From an uncultured Oscillospiraceae bacterium (GTDB lineage: Bacteria; Bacillota; Clostridia; Oscillospirales; Oscillospiraceae): a stretch of 64,000 nt of DNA. Positions 36,743 to 43,791 of the stretch are shown here, one piece after another. Location: assembly GCA_934659425.1 (NCBI GenBank), contig CAKUHU010000007.1, forward strand, positions 1-64,000, written 5' to 3'. The notes beneath the pieces were generated by a model. It was not told the DNA's origin. It did not search any database and worked only from the letters and a program-made list of their open reading frames with translations. The position numbers and the translations under genes were made by a program. Numbering within the stretch: position 1 is the first letter of the stretch; the number at the start of each line of letters is the position of its first letter.

Positions 36743-38284
36743 ATGAATCTGAAAAAGCTGCTGTCCTTTATATTCCATCGTACGGTCTTGGTGGCGGTGC
36801 TCCTGATCGTGCAGATCGTTATATTCGCGGCGGCCATACTCCGCTTTTCCGACTACTTTGTCTATCTCTATTTTATCTGTGTGACCATCTCTGTTTTGAC
36901 AGTGCTCTATATTGTCAATAAAGGGGGCGATCCGGGTTATAAGATCGCCTGGATCATACCCATCCTGCTGGTCCCTGTGTTTGGAGGGATGGTATATCTG
37001 CTGTGCGGCGGCAATGGGCTTTCCAAGCGGGTCCGCAGGAAAATGAAGTATATGACCCGCCATTTGGCGGAGGCTCTGGGCCGGGACAAACAGTCGGAGG
37101 CCCTGGCCCCCTTTGGCCAAGATGCGGTGAATCAATCCCGGTATTTGGAGGAATATGCCCACTGTCCTCTTTATACCAATACCTATGTCCGCTATTTTTC
37201 TTTGGGAGACAATGCGTTCGGCCCCATGCTGGACGAGCTTCGAAGGGCAGAGAAATATATCTTTTTGGAGTATTTTATTATTGCACCGGGAAAATTCTGG
37301 GATTGTGTATTGGGGATCTTAGAGGAGAAAGCGAAGCAAGGGGTGGATGTACGGATCATCTACGATGATATGGGCAGTCTCTATACTCTGCCGAAAAATT
37401 ATGATAGGGAGCTGGAAGCTAAGGGAATCCGCTGTCGCGCCTTTAACCGCTTTGTGCCTATGCTGTCAGTACGGCTCAATAACCGGGATCACCGAAAGTT
37501 TTGTATCATCGATGGGCACACGGCCTTTACCGGGGGGATCAACCTGGCTGACGAATATATCAACGAGGTGGAGAAATACGGACACTGGAAGGACAGCGCG
37601 ATCCTCCTGAAGGGGGAAGGCGTTTGGTCCATGGCGGTCATGTTCCTCGCTATGTGGGAATATACCAGCGGTGTGGTTGAGGACTATGAGAGCTACCGTC
37701 CCAAGTTCCTGCCGCCGGAATCCCGGCAGGGGGCGGGCCATTGGGTGCAGCCCTACGCCGACAGTCCGCTGGATGAGGAAGCGGTGGGGGAGACAGTCTA
37801 TTTAAATTTGATATCGAAGGCGAAAAATTACGTCTATATCATGACGCCTTATCTGATTATCAGTGACAGCCTCAACACCGCGCTGTGCGCGGCGGCCAAA
37901 AGCGGAGTAGATGTGCGGATCCTGACTCCGCATATTCCAGATAAAAAGACGGTTTTTGAGGTCACCCGGGCCCATTACGGGCCGCTTTTGGAGGCGGGGG
38001 TGCGGATTTTTGAATACACCCCAGGTTTTCTCCACGCTAAAAATTTTGCGGTGGATGACCTGTACGCTACGGTGGGATCCATTAACTTGGATTACCGAAG
38101 CTTGTTCCTCCAGTTTGAAAATGGAGTGTGGCTGTGCGGAGATCCTGTGGTGCTGGATGTGAAGGCGGACTTTTTGGCCACACTGGAAAAGAGCCAGGAG
38201 GTCACACTGGCGGAGGCGCAGGACCACTATTTTCCCCGGCTTTTGCTCCGCTCTGTATTGCGGGTATTTGCCCCGATGATGTAG
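36743..38284 (+). CDS. cls: Cardiolipin synthase (phospholipase D family)
   Basis: Makes cardiolipin from two phosphatidylglycerols in the membrane. 513 residues with two N-terminal membrane helices (about 12-32 and 37-57), a PLDc_N region, and two HKD motifs: DHRKFCIIDGHTAFTGGIN (HxK, Asp; near 250) and HAKNFAVDDLYATVGSINLD (near 430). GGGGGAG precedes the ATG. It probably forms its own transcript with or after dnaE. Confidence 0.93.
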   Translation: MNLKKLLSFIFHRTVLVAVLLIVQIVIFAAAILRFSDYFVYLYFICVTISVLTVLYIVNKGGDPGYKIAWIIPILLVPVFGGMVYLLCGGNGLSKRVRRKMKYMTRHLAEALGRDKQSEALAPFGQDAVNQSRYLEEYAHCPLYTNTYVRYFSLGDNAFGPMLDELRRAEKYIFLEYFIIAPGKFWDCVLGILEEKAKQGVDVRIIYDDMGSLYTLPKNYDRELEAKGIRCRAFNRFVPMLSVRLNNRDHRKFCIIDGHTAFTGGINLADEYINEVEKYGHWKDSAILLKGEGVWSMAVMFLAMWEYTSGVVEDYESYRPKFLPPESRQGAGHWVQPYADSPLDEEAVGETVYLNLISKAKNYVYIMTPYLIISDSLNTALCAAAKSGVDVRILTPHIPDKKTVFEVTRAHYGPLLEAGVRIFEYTPGFLHAKNFAVDDLYATVGSINLDYRSLFLQFENGVWLCGDPVVLDVKADFLATLEKSQEVTLAEAQDHYFPRLLLRSVLRVFAPMM

Positions 38285-38417
38285 GGAGAAGGCTGGATAT
38301 ATTGGGGAGCGTCTTCTCGTAAGGAGCGGGGAGGCGCGGTGTCTGCTTTGGAGGGGGACACTTCTGCCCGCGAGGAGAAGTTTCTGTCCAAAGGGTTTAT
38401 GACGGGTTTAAAAACAC

Positions 38418-38445
38418 TTGACAAAAAACATGTATCCTTTATAAT
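38418..38445 (+). promoter_or_regulatory. Consensus sigma-A promoter for the riboswitch-MATE unit
   Basis: TTGACA (38418-38423) and TATAAT (38440-38445) with a 16-base spacer. Transcription should begin near 38452, leaving a leader of about 200 bases before the MATE gene. Confidence 0.9.
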
Positions 38446-38452
38446 AAAGAAG

Positions 38453-38545
38453 CTTGCTCGGAGGGCAAATCATTCATAGGAAATGATGAGCTGGATAAGG
38501 CAACAGGCTGGAATGCCTGTCACTTATCCAGCTTTTTATTTTTAT
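38453..38545 (+). ncRNA. Candidate guanidine-IV (mepA-type) riboswitch with built-in terminator
   Basis: The leader of the MATE gene folds into two parts. Hairpin 1 is ATCATT / AATGAT (38469-38487) with loop CATAGGA, preceded by GGAGGGCAA. Hairpin 2 is AGCTGGATAAG / CTTATCCAGCT (38489-38533) with an inner ACAGGC / GCCTGT stem and TGGAAT loop, followed by TTTTTATTTTT, so it is also an intrinsic terminator. The mepA motif RNA, shown to be a guanidine-IV ON switch, is found upstream of MATE transporters in Clostridia and has this two-hairpin plan. The class is assigned from memory of that motif and the context, not from an alignment. Confidence 0.7.
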
Positions 38546-38654
38546 TACAATGATCTGTGGAGGGATTTGTCCGGCACAGCGTCAGGAAAGTCATTGGGTA
38601 CGGCCGGAGCTTGGGGAAATGGCCGGATATTATTTTATCTGAAGGGGATGCGGT

Positions 38655-39986
38655 ATGGATTTGGTAACAGGCGAGATCAAAACGATATACTTTCGCTATC
38701 TGGCTGCCGCCTTCGGCAGTTCACTGATTTCCTCCATTTATAGTGTTGTTGACATGGCTGTGGTGGGGCAGTATCAGGGACCGAATGGGACCGCGGCTCT
38801 GGCAGTGGTCAGCCCAGTGTGGAATATCATATATAGCTTGGGGCTCCTGATGGGGATCGGCAGTTCCGTCCTCTTTTCCATACTGCGGGGGGAGTCGGAG
38901 GAAAACCGCAGAAGATCCAATGAGTATTTTACCGCGGCACTGATCGGGGCTGCGGTTTTGGCGGCTGCCGCCTGGCTGGTCGTGATATTTTTTGACCGGG
39001 AGCTGCTTATGCTGTTTGGCGCGGAGGAGACCTTGCTGCCGCTGGCAAGGCAGTATGTTTTTCCTGTCAAATTTGCTGTGCCCAGTTTCTTGTTTACCCA
39101 ATTGATGGCTGCCTTTCTGCGCAACGATGGAAATCCGGCCCTTGCGACGAAGGCTGTTTTGTTTGGCGGGATATTCAACGTGTTTGGGGACTACTTTTTT
39201 GTTTTTGTCCTGGATATGGGGATCATGGGGGCCGGACTTGCGACCGCCGTGGGCTCAGTATTCTCTTTGCTGATCATGCTGACCCATTTCCTCAGCAAAA
39301 AGAATACGCTGCGGCTGGTAAAGCCGGCAAAGCTGTTTTCTATGCTGAAAGCCATCGGCGTGACCGGCTTTTCCTCCTTTTTTATCGATGTGGCCATGGG
39401 GATCTTGACGGTGCTGTTTAACCGGCAAATTCTGAAATATCTCGGTACTGACGCACTGTCGGTCTATGGCATTATCATCAATATCAGTACCTTTGTCCAG
39501 TGCTGTGCGTACAGTATCGGACAGGCGTCGCAGCCTATCATCTCGACAAATTTTGGCGCAGGCCAGGGCGGCCGGGTGGGCCAGATCTTGAAGTATGCGT
39601 TGGGGACTGCCGCGGTATTCGGGCTGATTTGGACTGTGTTTGCGGAATTTACCCCCATTCTTTTCGTACGCATTTTTATGACCCCCACAGAGGGGATCCT
39701 TGCCATCGCTCCGAGCATTATCCGCCGCTATGGGATTTCATTCCTGCTGTTGCCGTTCAACATTTTCTCCACGTATTATTTCCAAGCGCTGATGCGGCCC
39801 GCGGCCTCTTTTGCGGTTTCCGTATCCAGGGGGGCTCTTATCAGCGGTATTTTGATATACGTGCTCCCCGTCGCGGCGGGAAAAAATGCGATCTGGTTTG
39901 CGATGCCCCTGACAGAATTGCTCGTCGCTGTTTATGCGGCGGTCAAAATGGGGCAGTATACCAGACAACTGCCAAAGAAACCGTGA
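38655..39986 (+). CDS. MATE-family multidrug exporter (MepA-like)
   Basis: Cation-coupled efflux pump with twelve membrane segments, 443 residues. The family start is recognisable in SLISSIYSVVDMAVVGQYQG (residues 18-37) and its pseudo-repeat in the second half (GFSSFFIDVAMGILTVLFNR; GQASQPIISTNFGAGQ). GAAGGGG precedes the ATG. The candidate guanidine riboswitch suggests that guanidine or a related cation is a substrate, but this is an inference from context. Confidence 0.92.
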   Translation: MDLVTGEIKTIYFRYLAAAFGSSLISSIYSVVDMAVVGQYQGPNGTAALAVVSPVWNIIYSLGLLMGIGSSVLFSILRGESEENRRRSNEYFTAALIGAAVLAAAAWLVVIFFDRELLMLFGAEETLLPLARQYVFPVKFAVPSFLFTQLMAAFLRNDGNPALATKAVLFGGIFNVFGDYFFVFVLDMGIMGAGLATAVGSVFSLLIMLTHFLSKKNTLRLVKPAKLFSMLKAIGVTGFSSFFIDVAMGILTVLFNRQILKYLGTDALSVYGIIINISTFVQCCAYSIGQASQPIISTNFGAGQGGRVGQILKYALGTAAVFGLIWTVFAEFTPILFVRIFMTPTEGILAIAPSIIRRYGISFLLLPFNIFSTYYFQALMRPAASFAVSVSRGALISGILIYVLPVAAGKNAIWFAMPLTELLVAVYAAVKMGQYTRQLPKKP

Positions 39987-40014
39987 GTTCCGAATGGGGA
40001 AGGGAGTACAAGGG

Positions 40015-40058
40015 AAAAGCGGCGTGGTATGCCTTGGCATACCACGCCGCTTTCTATT
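40015..40058. terminator. Terminator between convergent genes
   Basis: AAAGCGGCGTGGTATGCC / GGCATACCACGCCGCTTT hairpin with a two-base centre, between the ends of the MATE gene and the minus-strand Cys-rich gene. It can serve both directions. Confidence 0.8.
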
Positions 40059-40107
40059 GACAGGGAATTTTTACCTGACGGAGAGACCGAAAAGTCCGAC
40101 GTCAGAA

Positions 40108-40941
40108 TCACCCGCAACAGCCGCAGCTGCCCTCAGAGGGGGGAGAGATGCGGTTGGGCGGGAAGAACTCGTTGACAGGGAACTTCACGTGGCGGAAGAG
40201 CTCACAGGGGTCCTCTTCGCATTCTCCGCCGTCGCAGGTGCATTCCTTTTCAGGGATGCAGTAGTCATAGACGGGAATGAGAAGCTGGGTATCCCGCTCC
40301 AGGCGGATGAAGGAGAATTGCCCGAGAGATACGTAGAGGCGCTTGCCTTCGTTGGAGAAGGACAGCTCACTGCCAAAGCAGCCGCAGATGCAGGGCGGGA
40401 CATCCGTCAGCTCGCACTCGCAAGAGCAGTGGCAGTCGCAGGGATCGACCAGCTTCAGGTTGAGGACCAGGGGATCCACAGCCTCCACTACAGCGGTGGG
40501 CTGGTTTATCTGGGCGAGATTCTGAAGATCGGCGCAATCCAGGGACATGTCAGAGGAGAAGGACTTGGAACTGCCTTCACTGCCAAAGAGAATGACTCTC
40601 TTGTCAAAGACAGCCAGGCCGGAGACCTCTACCGGCCTGGCGGCGCCCACAAAGGCGTCGGCGGTAACGCGGTAGAAATAGCGCACATCCACGGTATAGA
40701 AGCCGCGGTTGAAGCTGATGGGCTCCACGCAGGTGGAGACGAACAAGAGTTCAGCAGAACCAGCCTTTACACAGGTGGCGCGGTCGATGGCGCACTGGGA
40801 ACTCTGGGTGAGATAGACACGAAGGTCTTCGATGCAGTCCTTGTCTCGGCATGCATCCATGATTTTCTTGGTGTGTACACAGACGGCCTCTCGAATGTTA
40901 GCAGCATCCGAAACAGGACCGGGCATGACCTTTTCAGGCAT
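40108..40941 (-). CDS. Conserved cysteine-rich protein of unknown function
   Basis: 277-residue soluble protein without a signal peptide or membrane segment. The N-terminal half contains REAVCVHTKKIMDACRDKDC followed by IEDLRVYLTQ; a very dense cysteine cluster lies near residues 168-190 (CDCHCSCECELTDVPPCICG), a second around 238-250 (CIPEKECTCDGGECEEDPC), and the chain ends SCGCCG. I recall similar proteins as widespread but uncharacterised in sporulating Clostridia, where a spore-coat role has been considered; nothing here proves it. GGGAGG precedes the ATG. It has no operon partner except possibly the next gene upstream. Confidence 0.85.
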   Translation of the reverse strand: MPEKVMPGPVSDAANIREAVCVHTKKIMDACRDKDCIEDLRVYLTQSSQCAIDRATCVKAGSAELLFVSTCVEPISFNRGFYTVDVRYFYRVTADAFVGAARPVEVSGLAVFDKRVILFGSEGSSKSFSSDMSLDCADLQNLAQINQPTAVVEAVDPLVLNLKLVDPCDCHCSCECELTDVPPCICGCFGSELSFSNEGKRLYVSLGQFSFIRLERDTQLLIPVYDYCIPEKECTCDGGECEEDPCELFRHVKFPVNEFFPPNRISPPSEGSCGCCG

Positions 40942-41030
40942 GATTGGTTACCTCCCGAATGAGATTGGAGAAAGGCTGAGCCTTCCAATCCCAGTGTATG
41001 CCGGGAGGAAAAAAGAGTGAGGGGATAGGA

Positions 41031-41555
41031 TCACTGCAGCAGCTCCAATACCCGCTCCATAACAGCGATGCCCAAATGGGTGAGCGCCATGCTTCCCTTT
41101 CCTAACACGGGAGTATCAAAGAGAAAATTGGGGCGGTGGGCCCCTTCAGATACCGTCTGCCGGAATTGGGCAAAGAGAGCGGCATTCTCATATTCAGCGT
41201 AGTCGTAGTTGGACAAAGGGACATCATAATCCAGTGTGATCAGCCCCAGCTCTGCTAAGCTCTCCAAAAGGCGCCCGGTCTCCTTGGCAGTGGGTAGGTC
41301 CTCATCCCCATCTAAAAACACAGGGGAAAGACCTACGCTTTCCAATTCATCCTCCTTGGAGGACAACATCAAAAACCGGCACAAGGGCAGGAAGGGGGAC
41401 TGGGAGAAACGGACCAAGAATTCTGCCTGGGCCCGCGTTAAAGTTATTTCATCCGGTACATGCCCGCCGCAGCATGCCGCGTAGTGGGCCATGTGGTTGT
41501 GGCAGCAGCAGTGGTGTCCACCGCTGTGATGGTGGCAGCATGGATGCTCTTGCAT
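41031..41555 (-). CDS. His/Cys-rich N-terminus protein, unknown function
   Basis: 174-residue protein not assigned to a family. The first 32 residues are mostly His and Cys (HPCCHHHSGGHHCCCHNHMA, then HYAACCGGH), an obvious metal-binding stretch. The rest looks like an alpha-helical, winged-helix-like soluble domain (ITLTRAQAEFLVRFSQSPFL; GRLLESLAELGLITLDYDVP; LTHLGIAVMERVLELL). The ATG at 41555 is chosen because AAAAGGAG precedes it; an upstream extension of the frame has no ribosome site. It could be a metal sensor or store. Confidence 0.72.
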   Translation of the reverse strand: MQEHPCCHHHSGGHHCCCHNHMAHYAACCGGHVPDEITLTRAQAEFLVRFSQSPFLPLCRFLMLSSKEDELESVGLSPVFLDGDEDLPTAKETGRLLESLAELGLITLDYDVPLSNYDYAEYENAALFAQFRQTVSEGAHRPNFLFDTPVLGKGSMALTHLGIAVMERVLELLQ

Positions 41556-41665
41556 GGTATGTGCTCCTTTTTCAATTGGAATGGCACTATTGAAACATAT
41601 TTTTTTCCGAAAAGCAAGACAATGCAGGCTGTATTCCGAAAGAAGAAAAAATTTTAGAAAGGGGC

Positions 41666-41694
41666 TTGCCAATTTGAAAAAAATGTGCTAATAT
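41666..41694 (+). promoter_or_regulatory. Promoter of tRNA-Pro
   Basis: TTGCCA (41666-41671), 17-base spacer, TAATAT (41689-41694) preceded by TGTGC. The tRNA-Gly promoter at 56094 has the same TGTGCTAA(T/C)AT core. Confidence 0.75.
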
Positions 41695-41725
41695 AAATAA
41701 GCTGTTTGGAACGAAAATAGAATAT

Positions 41726-41802
41726 CCGGGTGTGGCGAAGTTTGGTATCGCGCCTGAATGGGGTTCAGGAGGCCGCTGGTTCAAGTCCAGTCACTCGGAC
41801 CA
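41726..41802 (+). tRNA. tRNA-Pro (anticodon GGG)
   Basis: Full cloverleaf of 77 bases with encoded CCA. The acceptor pairs CCGGGTG with CACTCGG (one G-U), the anticodon arm is CCTGA-ATGGGGT-TCAGG with anticodon GGG, and the T arm is GCTGG-TTCAAGT-CCAGT with an end G-U pair. It reads CCC/CCU proline codons. A terminator follows directly. An accessory region begins right behind its 3' end. Confidence 0.96.
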
Positions 41803-41836
41803 TCGGTGAGTTCTTAAAGGACTCACCGATTTTTTA
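41802..41836 (+). terminator. Terminator of tRNA-Pro
   Basis: ATCGGTGAGT / ACTCACCGAT hairpin with a nine-base loop, then TTTTTT. Confidence 0.9.
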
Positions 41837-41941
41837 TTGCTCATTTGTAAACTTTTTGATTCTGTTGCACGGAAACGTGTAACATTTAACCTTTGGTTGC
41901 CTATATGTAGAACCCTAATTCTATATATAGGAGGAAAATGC

Positions 41942-42544
41942 GTGTACAAAGCTAAGAAAATAGGTTATGTTATAGGTGACACCGCCTACCATTGCCTGCT
42001 TGAAAAAGCGCTGCGTATTACTTATGAAAGCAGACTGTGGAAGATTTGGCGGGCAATCGTTACACCAGGGACGTGTTATTACTGTGCATCTATGAATGGC
42101 AGAATCCTTGCAGTTGATGATTCAAGAATTGTAGAAATTCCAGTCCACCCCAATTGCAAATGCTATATAGAATCACTCCCTGCCCTTGTGGCTGGCACAG
42201 CAACAGACGCGGGAGTTGATGGTGTAGATTTATATGTGGCACGCCATGGAGTTTTGCCAGACTTCTACATATCCGAGCCAGAAGCCGAAGCGCAAGGATG
42301 GAAAAAATGGCTTGGAAATCTATCCGAGGTTTTACCCGGTAAAATGATTGGCGGTAAAATATATCGGAACAGAGATCACAGATTGCCGGAATCGAATGGA
42401 CGAATCTGGCATGAAGCAGATTTTGATTATGTAAGCGGCTATCGAAATAATTGTCGCTTGCTCTACTCAAATGACGGTCTTTTATTTGTTACCTATGACC
42501 ACTACACTACATTTTTTGAAATTGGAACGGAGGGTATCAGATGA
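41942..42544 (+). CDS. Barnase-like ribonuclease toxin with MuF-type cysteine domain
   Basis: 200 residues from the GTG at 41942, which has AGGAGG about 8 bases upstream. Residues 34-76 carry the cysteine pattern of phage minor-head (MuF/SPP1 gp7-like) proteins: TCYYCASMNG ... VHPNCKC (Cys45, 48, 72, 74). Residues 95-195 align along their whole length with barnase: LPDFYI..EAEAQGW, GKMIGGKIYRNRDHRLP, GRIWHEADFDYVSGYRN, DHYTTFFEI. Barnase catalytic Glu73 and His102 correspond to Glu158 and His187, and Arg59, 83 and 87 to Arg144, 168 and 172; Lys27 is replaced by Glu112. No signal peptide. Its stop overlaps the barstar-like gene. Clearly AT-richer than the core genes. Confidence 0.88.
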   Translation: MYKAKKIGYVIGDTAYHCLLEKALRITYESRLWKIWRAIVTPGTCYYCASMNGRILAVDDSRIVEIPVHPNCKCYIESLPALVAGTATDAGVDGVDLYVARHGVLPDFYISEPEAEAQGWKKWLGNLSEVLPGKMIGGKIYRNRDHRLPESNGRIWHEADFDYVSGYRNNCRLLYSNDGLLFVTYDHYTTFFEIGTEGIR

Positions 42545-42852
42545 AAAGTATAGTGTTGGACTTCACGGGAATCAAATCCCTGTGGGATCTCCACGAATAT
42601 TTCAAAACAGTTTTTCGACTGCCCGACCAATATGGCCGAAACATGGATGCGCTTTGGGACTGTTTGTATTATTCGTTTGAATTTCCAACAACAATAACAC
42701 TTAAAAACCTATCTGCTATTCCTCATGAAATGCACGAAGCAGTTGAAATTATGCTGGATCTTTTTCGCGATCTCGAAAACGAGGACAAAAAAGTCACAGT
42801 AGTAGTGGAAACAGAAACAAAAACCGAAGACATTTCAGACTATATCATCTGA
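42541..42852 (+). CDS. Barstar-like ribonuclease inhibitor (immunity protein)
   Basis: 103 residues, barstar family. YGRNMDALWDCLYYSFEFP (residues 31-49) matches the barstar helix that plugs the barnase active site; the two key aspartates (barstar Asp35 and Asp39) are Asp36 and Asp40. The start ATG overlaps the toxin stop as ATGA, so inhibitor and toxin are co-translated. After the barstar fold it has an extra acidic tail ending EDISDYII. That tail is shared with the unrelated immunity protein at 56989, which is unexpected. Confidence 0.9.
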   Translation: MKSIVLDFTGIKSLWDLHEYFKTVFRLPDQYGRNMDALWDCLYYSFEFPTTITLKNLSAIPHEMHEAVEIMLDLFRDLENEDKKVTVVVETETKTEDISDYII

Positions 42853-42887
42853 ATGGATAAATACCTCTTGTCAACGGCCTGCAAACC

Positions 42888-42935
42888 GTTGATATTACTG
42901 CATTTCTTTAAGTCCTATAATTACACTCCGACCAA
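42888..42935 (+). repeat. tRNA-end-like direct repeat, copy 1
   Basis: 48-base element matched by 43530-43577 at 39 of 48 positions; the last 20 bases differ at one position only. It ends CACTCCGACCA, one base different from the 3' end of the tRNA-Pro at 41792-41802, and contains AAGTCC like the tRNA T-loop. It marks the boundary between the barnase module and the HEPN module. Confidence 0.75.
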
Positions 42936-42978
42936 AATAGAGTATTCATGTCATAGTCAGTCATGGATACTCTATTTT
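42934..42978 (+). terminator. Hairpin behind repeat copy 1
   Basis: AAAATAGAGTA / TACTCTATTTT stem with a 23-base loop directly after the CCA-like end of the repeat, in the same relative place as the terminator after tRNA-Pro. Confidence 0.6.
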
Positions 42979-43020
42979 CATATCTATATAGACACAGCAG
43001 GCGTAAAGAGAGGTGTTTTC

Positions 43021-43509
43021 GTGCAGGAGCTTGACAATGAATTTTTTGAAGCATATAAACGCTTAGACCACCTTTGTTCGGATATATACGGCTGCCGGAA
43101 CGGGGTCAGCCAGTACATCGAGGATATGGATGGGGCGTCTTATCAGGGACGTCTGTGGGAGCATGCGTATAAGACTCTAAAGCACTTGCGATGGGTGCGA
43201 AATCAGATTGCGCACGATTCTGGACAGATTCTAATCTGTGATGAATCTGACAGCAAGGACGTAAATAATTTTTATGACGACATAATGTCCGGGTGTGACC
43301 CGCTCACGCAGCTTCGCAGATACCGAGAACATCGTGCCGCTACCAAAAAAACGGTGCGCCGTGCGGAGCCCACGGCGATGTCCACTGCATCCAATCACGC
43401 TGATACTGTTCGGCCACCCCGCCGCCGCACAGGCTACTTGGATGCAGCAATACTGTTCCTCGTTGGTACAGTTGCCATAATCGTTTATTTGTTGACGAAT
43501 TTACTGTAA
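43021..43509 (+). CDS. HEPN-like protein with C-terminal membrane anchor
   Basis: 162 residues from the GTG at 43021 (GAGAGG upstream). Residues 1-115 are helical, with the pattern YKTLKHLRWVRNQIAHDSG near residues 50-68; RNQIAH (Arg60-His65) matches the R-x4-6-H motif of HEPN ribonuclease and nucleotide-binding proteins. A basic Pro/Arg linker leads to one C-terminal helix (LDAAILFLVGTVAIIVYLL). Related small proteins with the same RNQIxH stretch are common in Firmicutes accessory regions, without known function. It is bracketed by the two tRNA-end-like repeats. Confidence 0.68.
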   Translation: MQELDNEFFEAYKRLDHLCSDIYGCRNGVSQYIEDMDGASYQGRLWEHAYKTLKHLRWVRNQIAHDSGQILICDESDSKDVNNFYDDIMSGCDPLTQLRRYREHRAATKKTVRRAEPTAMSTASNHADTVRPPRRRTGYLDAAILFLVGTVAIIVYLLTNLL

Positions 43510-43529
43510 GTCTTAATGGCTTCTGGCCT

Positions 43530-43577
43530 GTTGATATATCTGTGTTTTCTGAAATCCTATAATTACACTCGGACCAA
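43530..43577 (+). repeat. tRNA-end-like direct repeat, copy 2
   Basis: Partner of 42888-42935. It ends CACTCGGACCA, identical over 11 bases to the 3' end of the upstream tRNA-Pro (41792-41802). The two copies flank the HEPN-like gene like attachment-site copies flank a cassette. Confidence 0.75.
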
Positions 43578-43791
43578 GTAATGATGATCTGAACTATATG
43601 GACACTATGAAAAAATGGACACGGCAAATTAACCTCCCATCGGCTGCCGTGTCCCTGCAAGTCGTTATAGGTTTGTAAGCGCAAAGAAATGGCGGCTTTG
43701 AAACTCAAAGTCGCCGTTTCACAGGTATATTGCTGGGCTGCTGTACGACGGCTTTTTTTCGTTTGCCGTCGTCCGGCAGATGGCATGATGC
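43578..43791. other. Intergenic stretch with inverted repeats
   Basis: Contains an inverted repeat GGACACGGCA / TGCCGTGTCC (43616-43653) preceded by TGGACACTATG, which resembles remnants of insertion-sequence ends, and GACGGC-TTTTTTTCGTTT-GCCGTC near 43746. No protein-coding signal was found. Confidence 0.35.

Noticed and set aside
42860-42935. A possible tRNA-Cys-like remnant (stem TCAACGG / CCGTTGA around CCTGCAAA, then a CCA-like end)
   Set aside because: The loop is eight bases, no D arm, T-arm pairing or acceptor stem can be formed, so only the 3'-end similarity is kept as a repeat.
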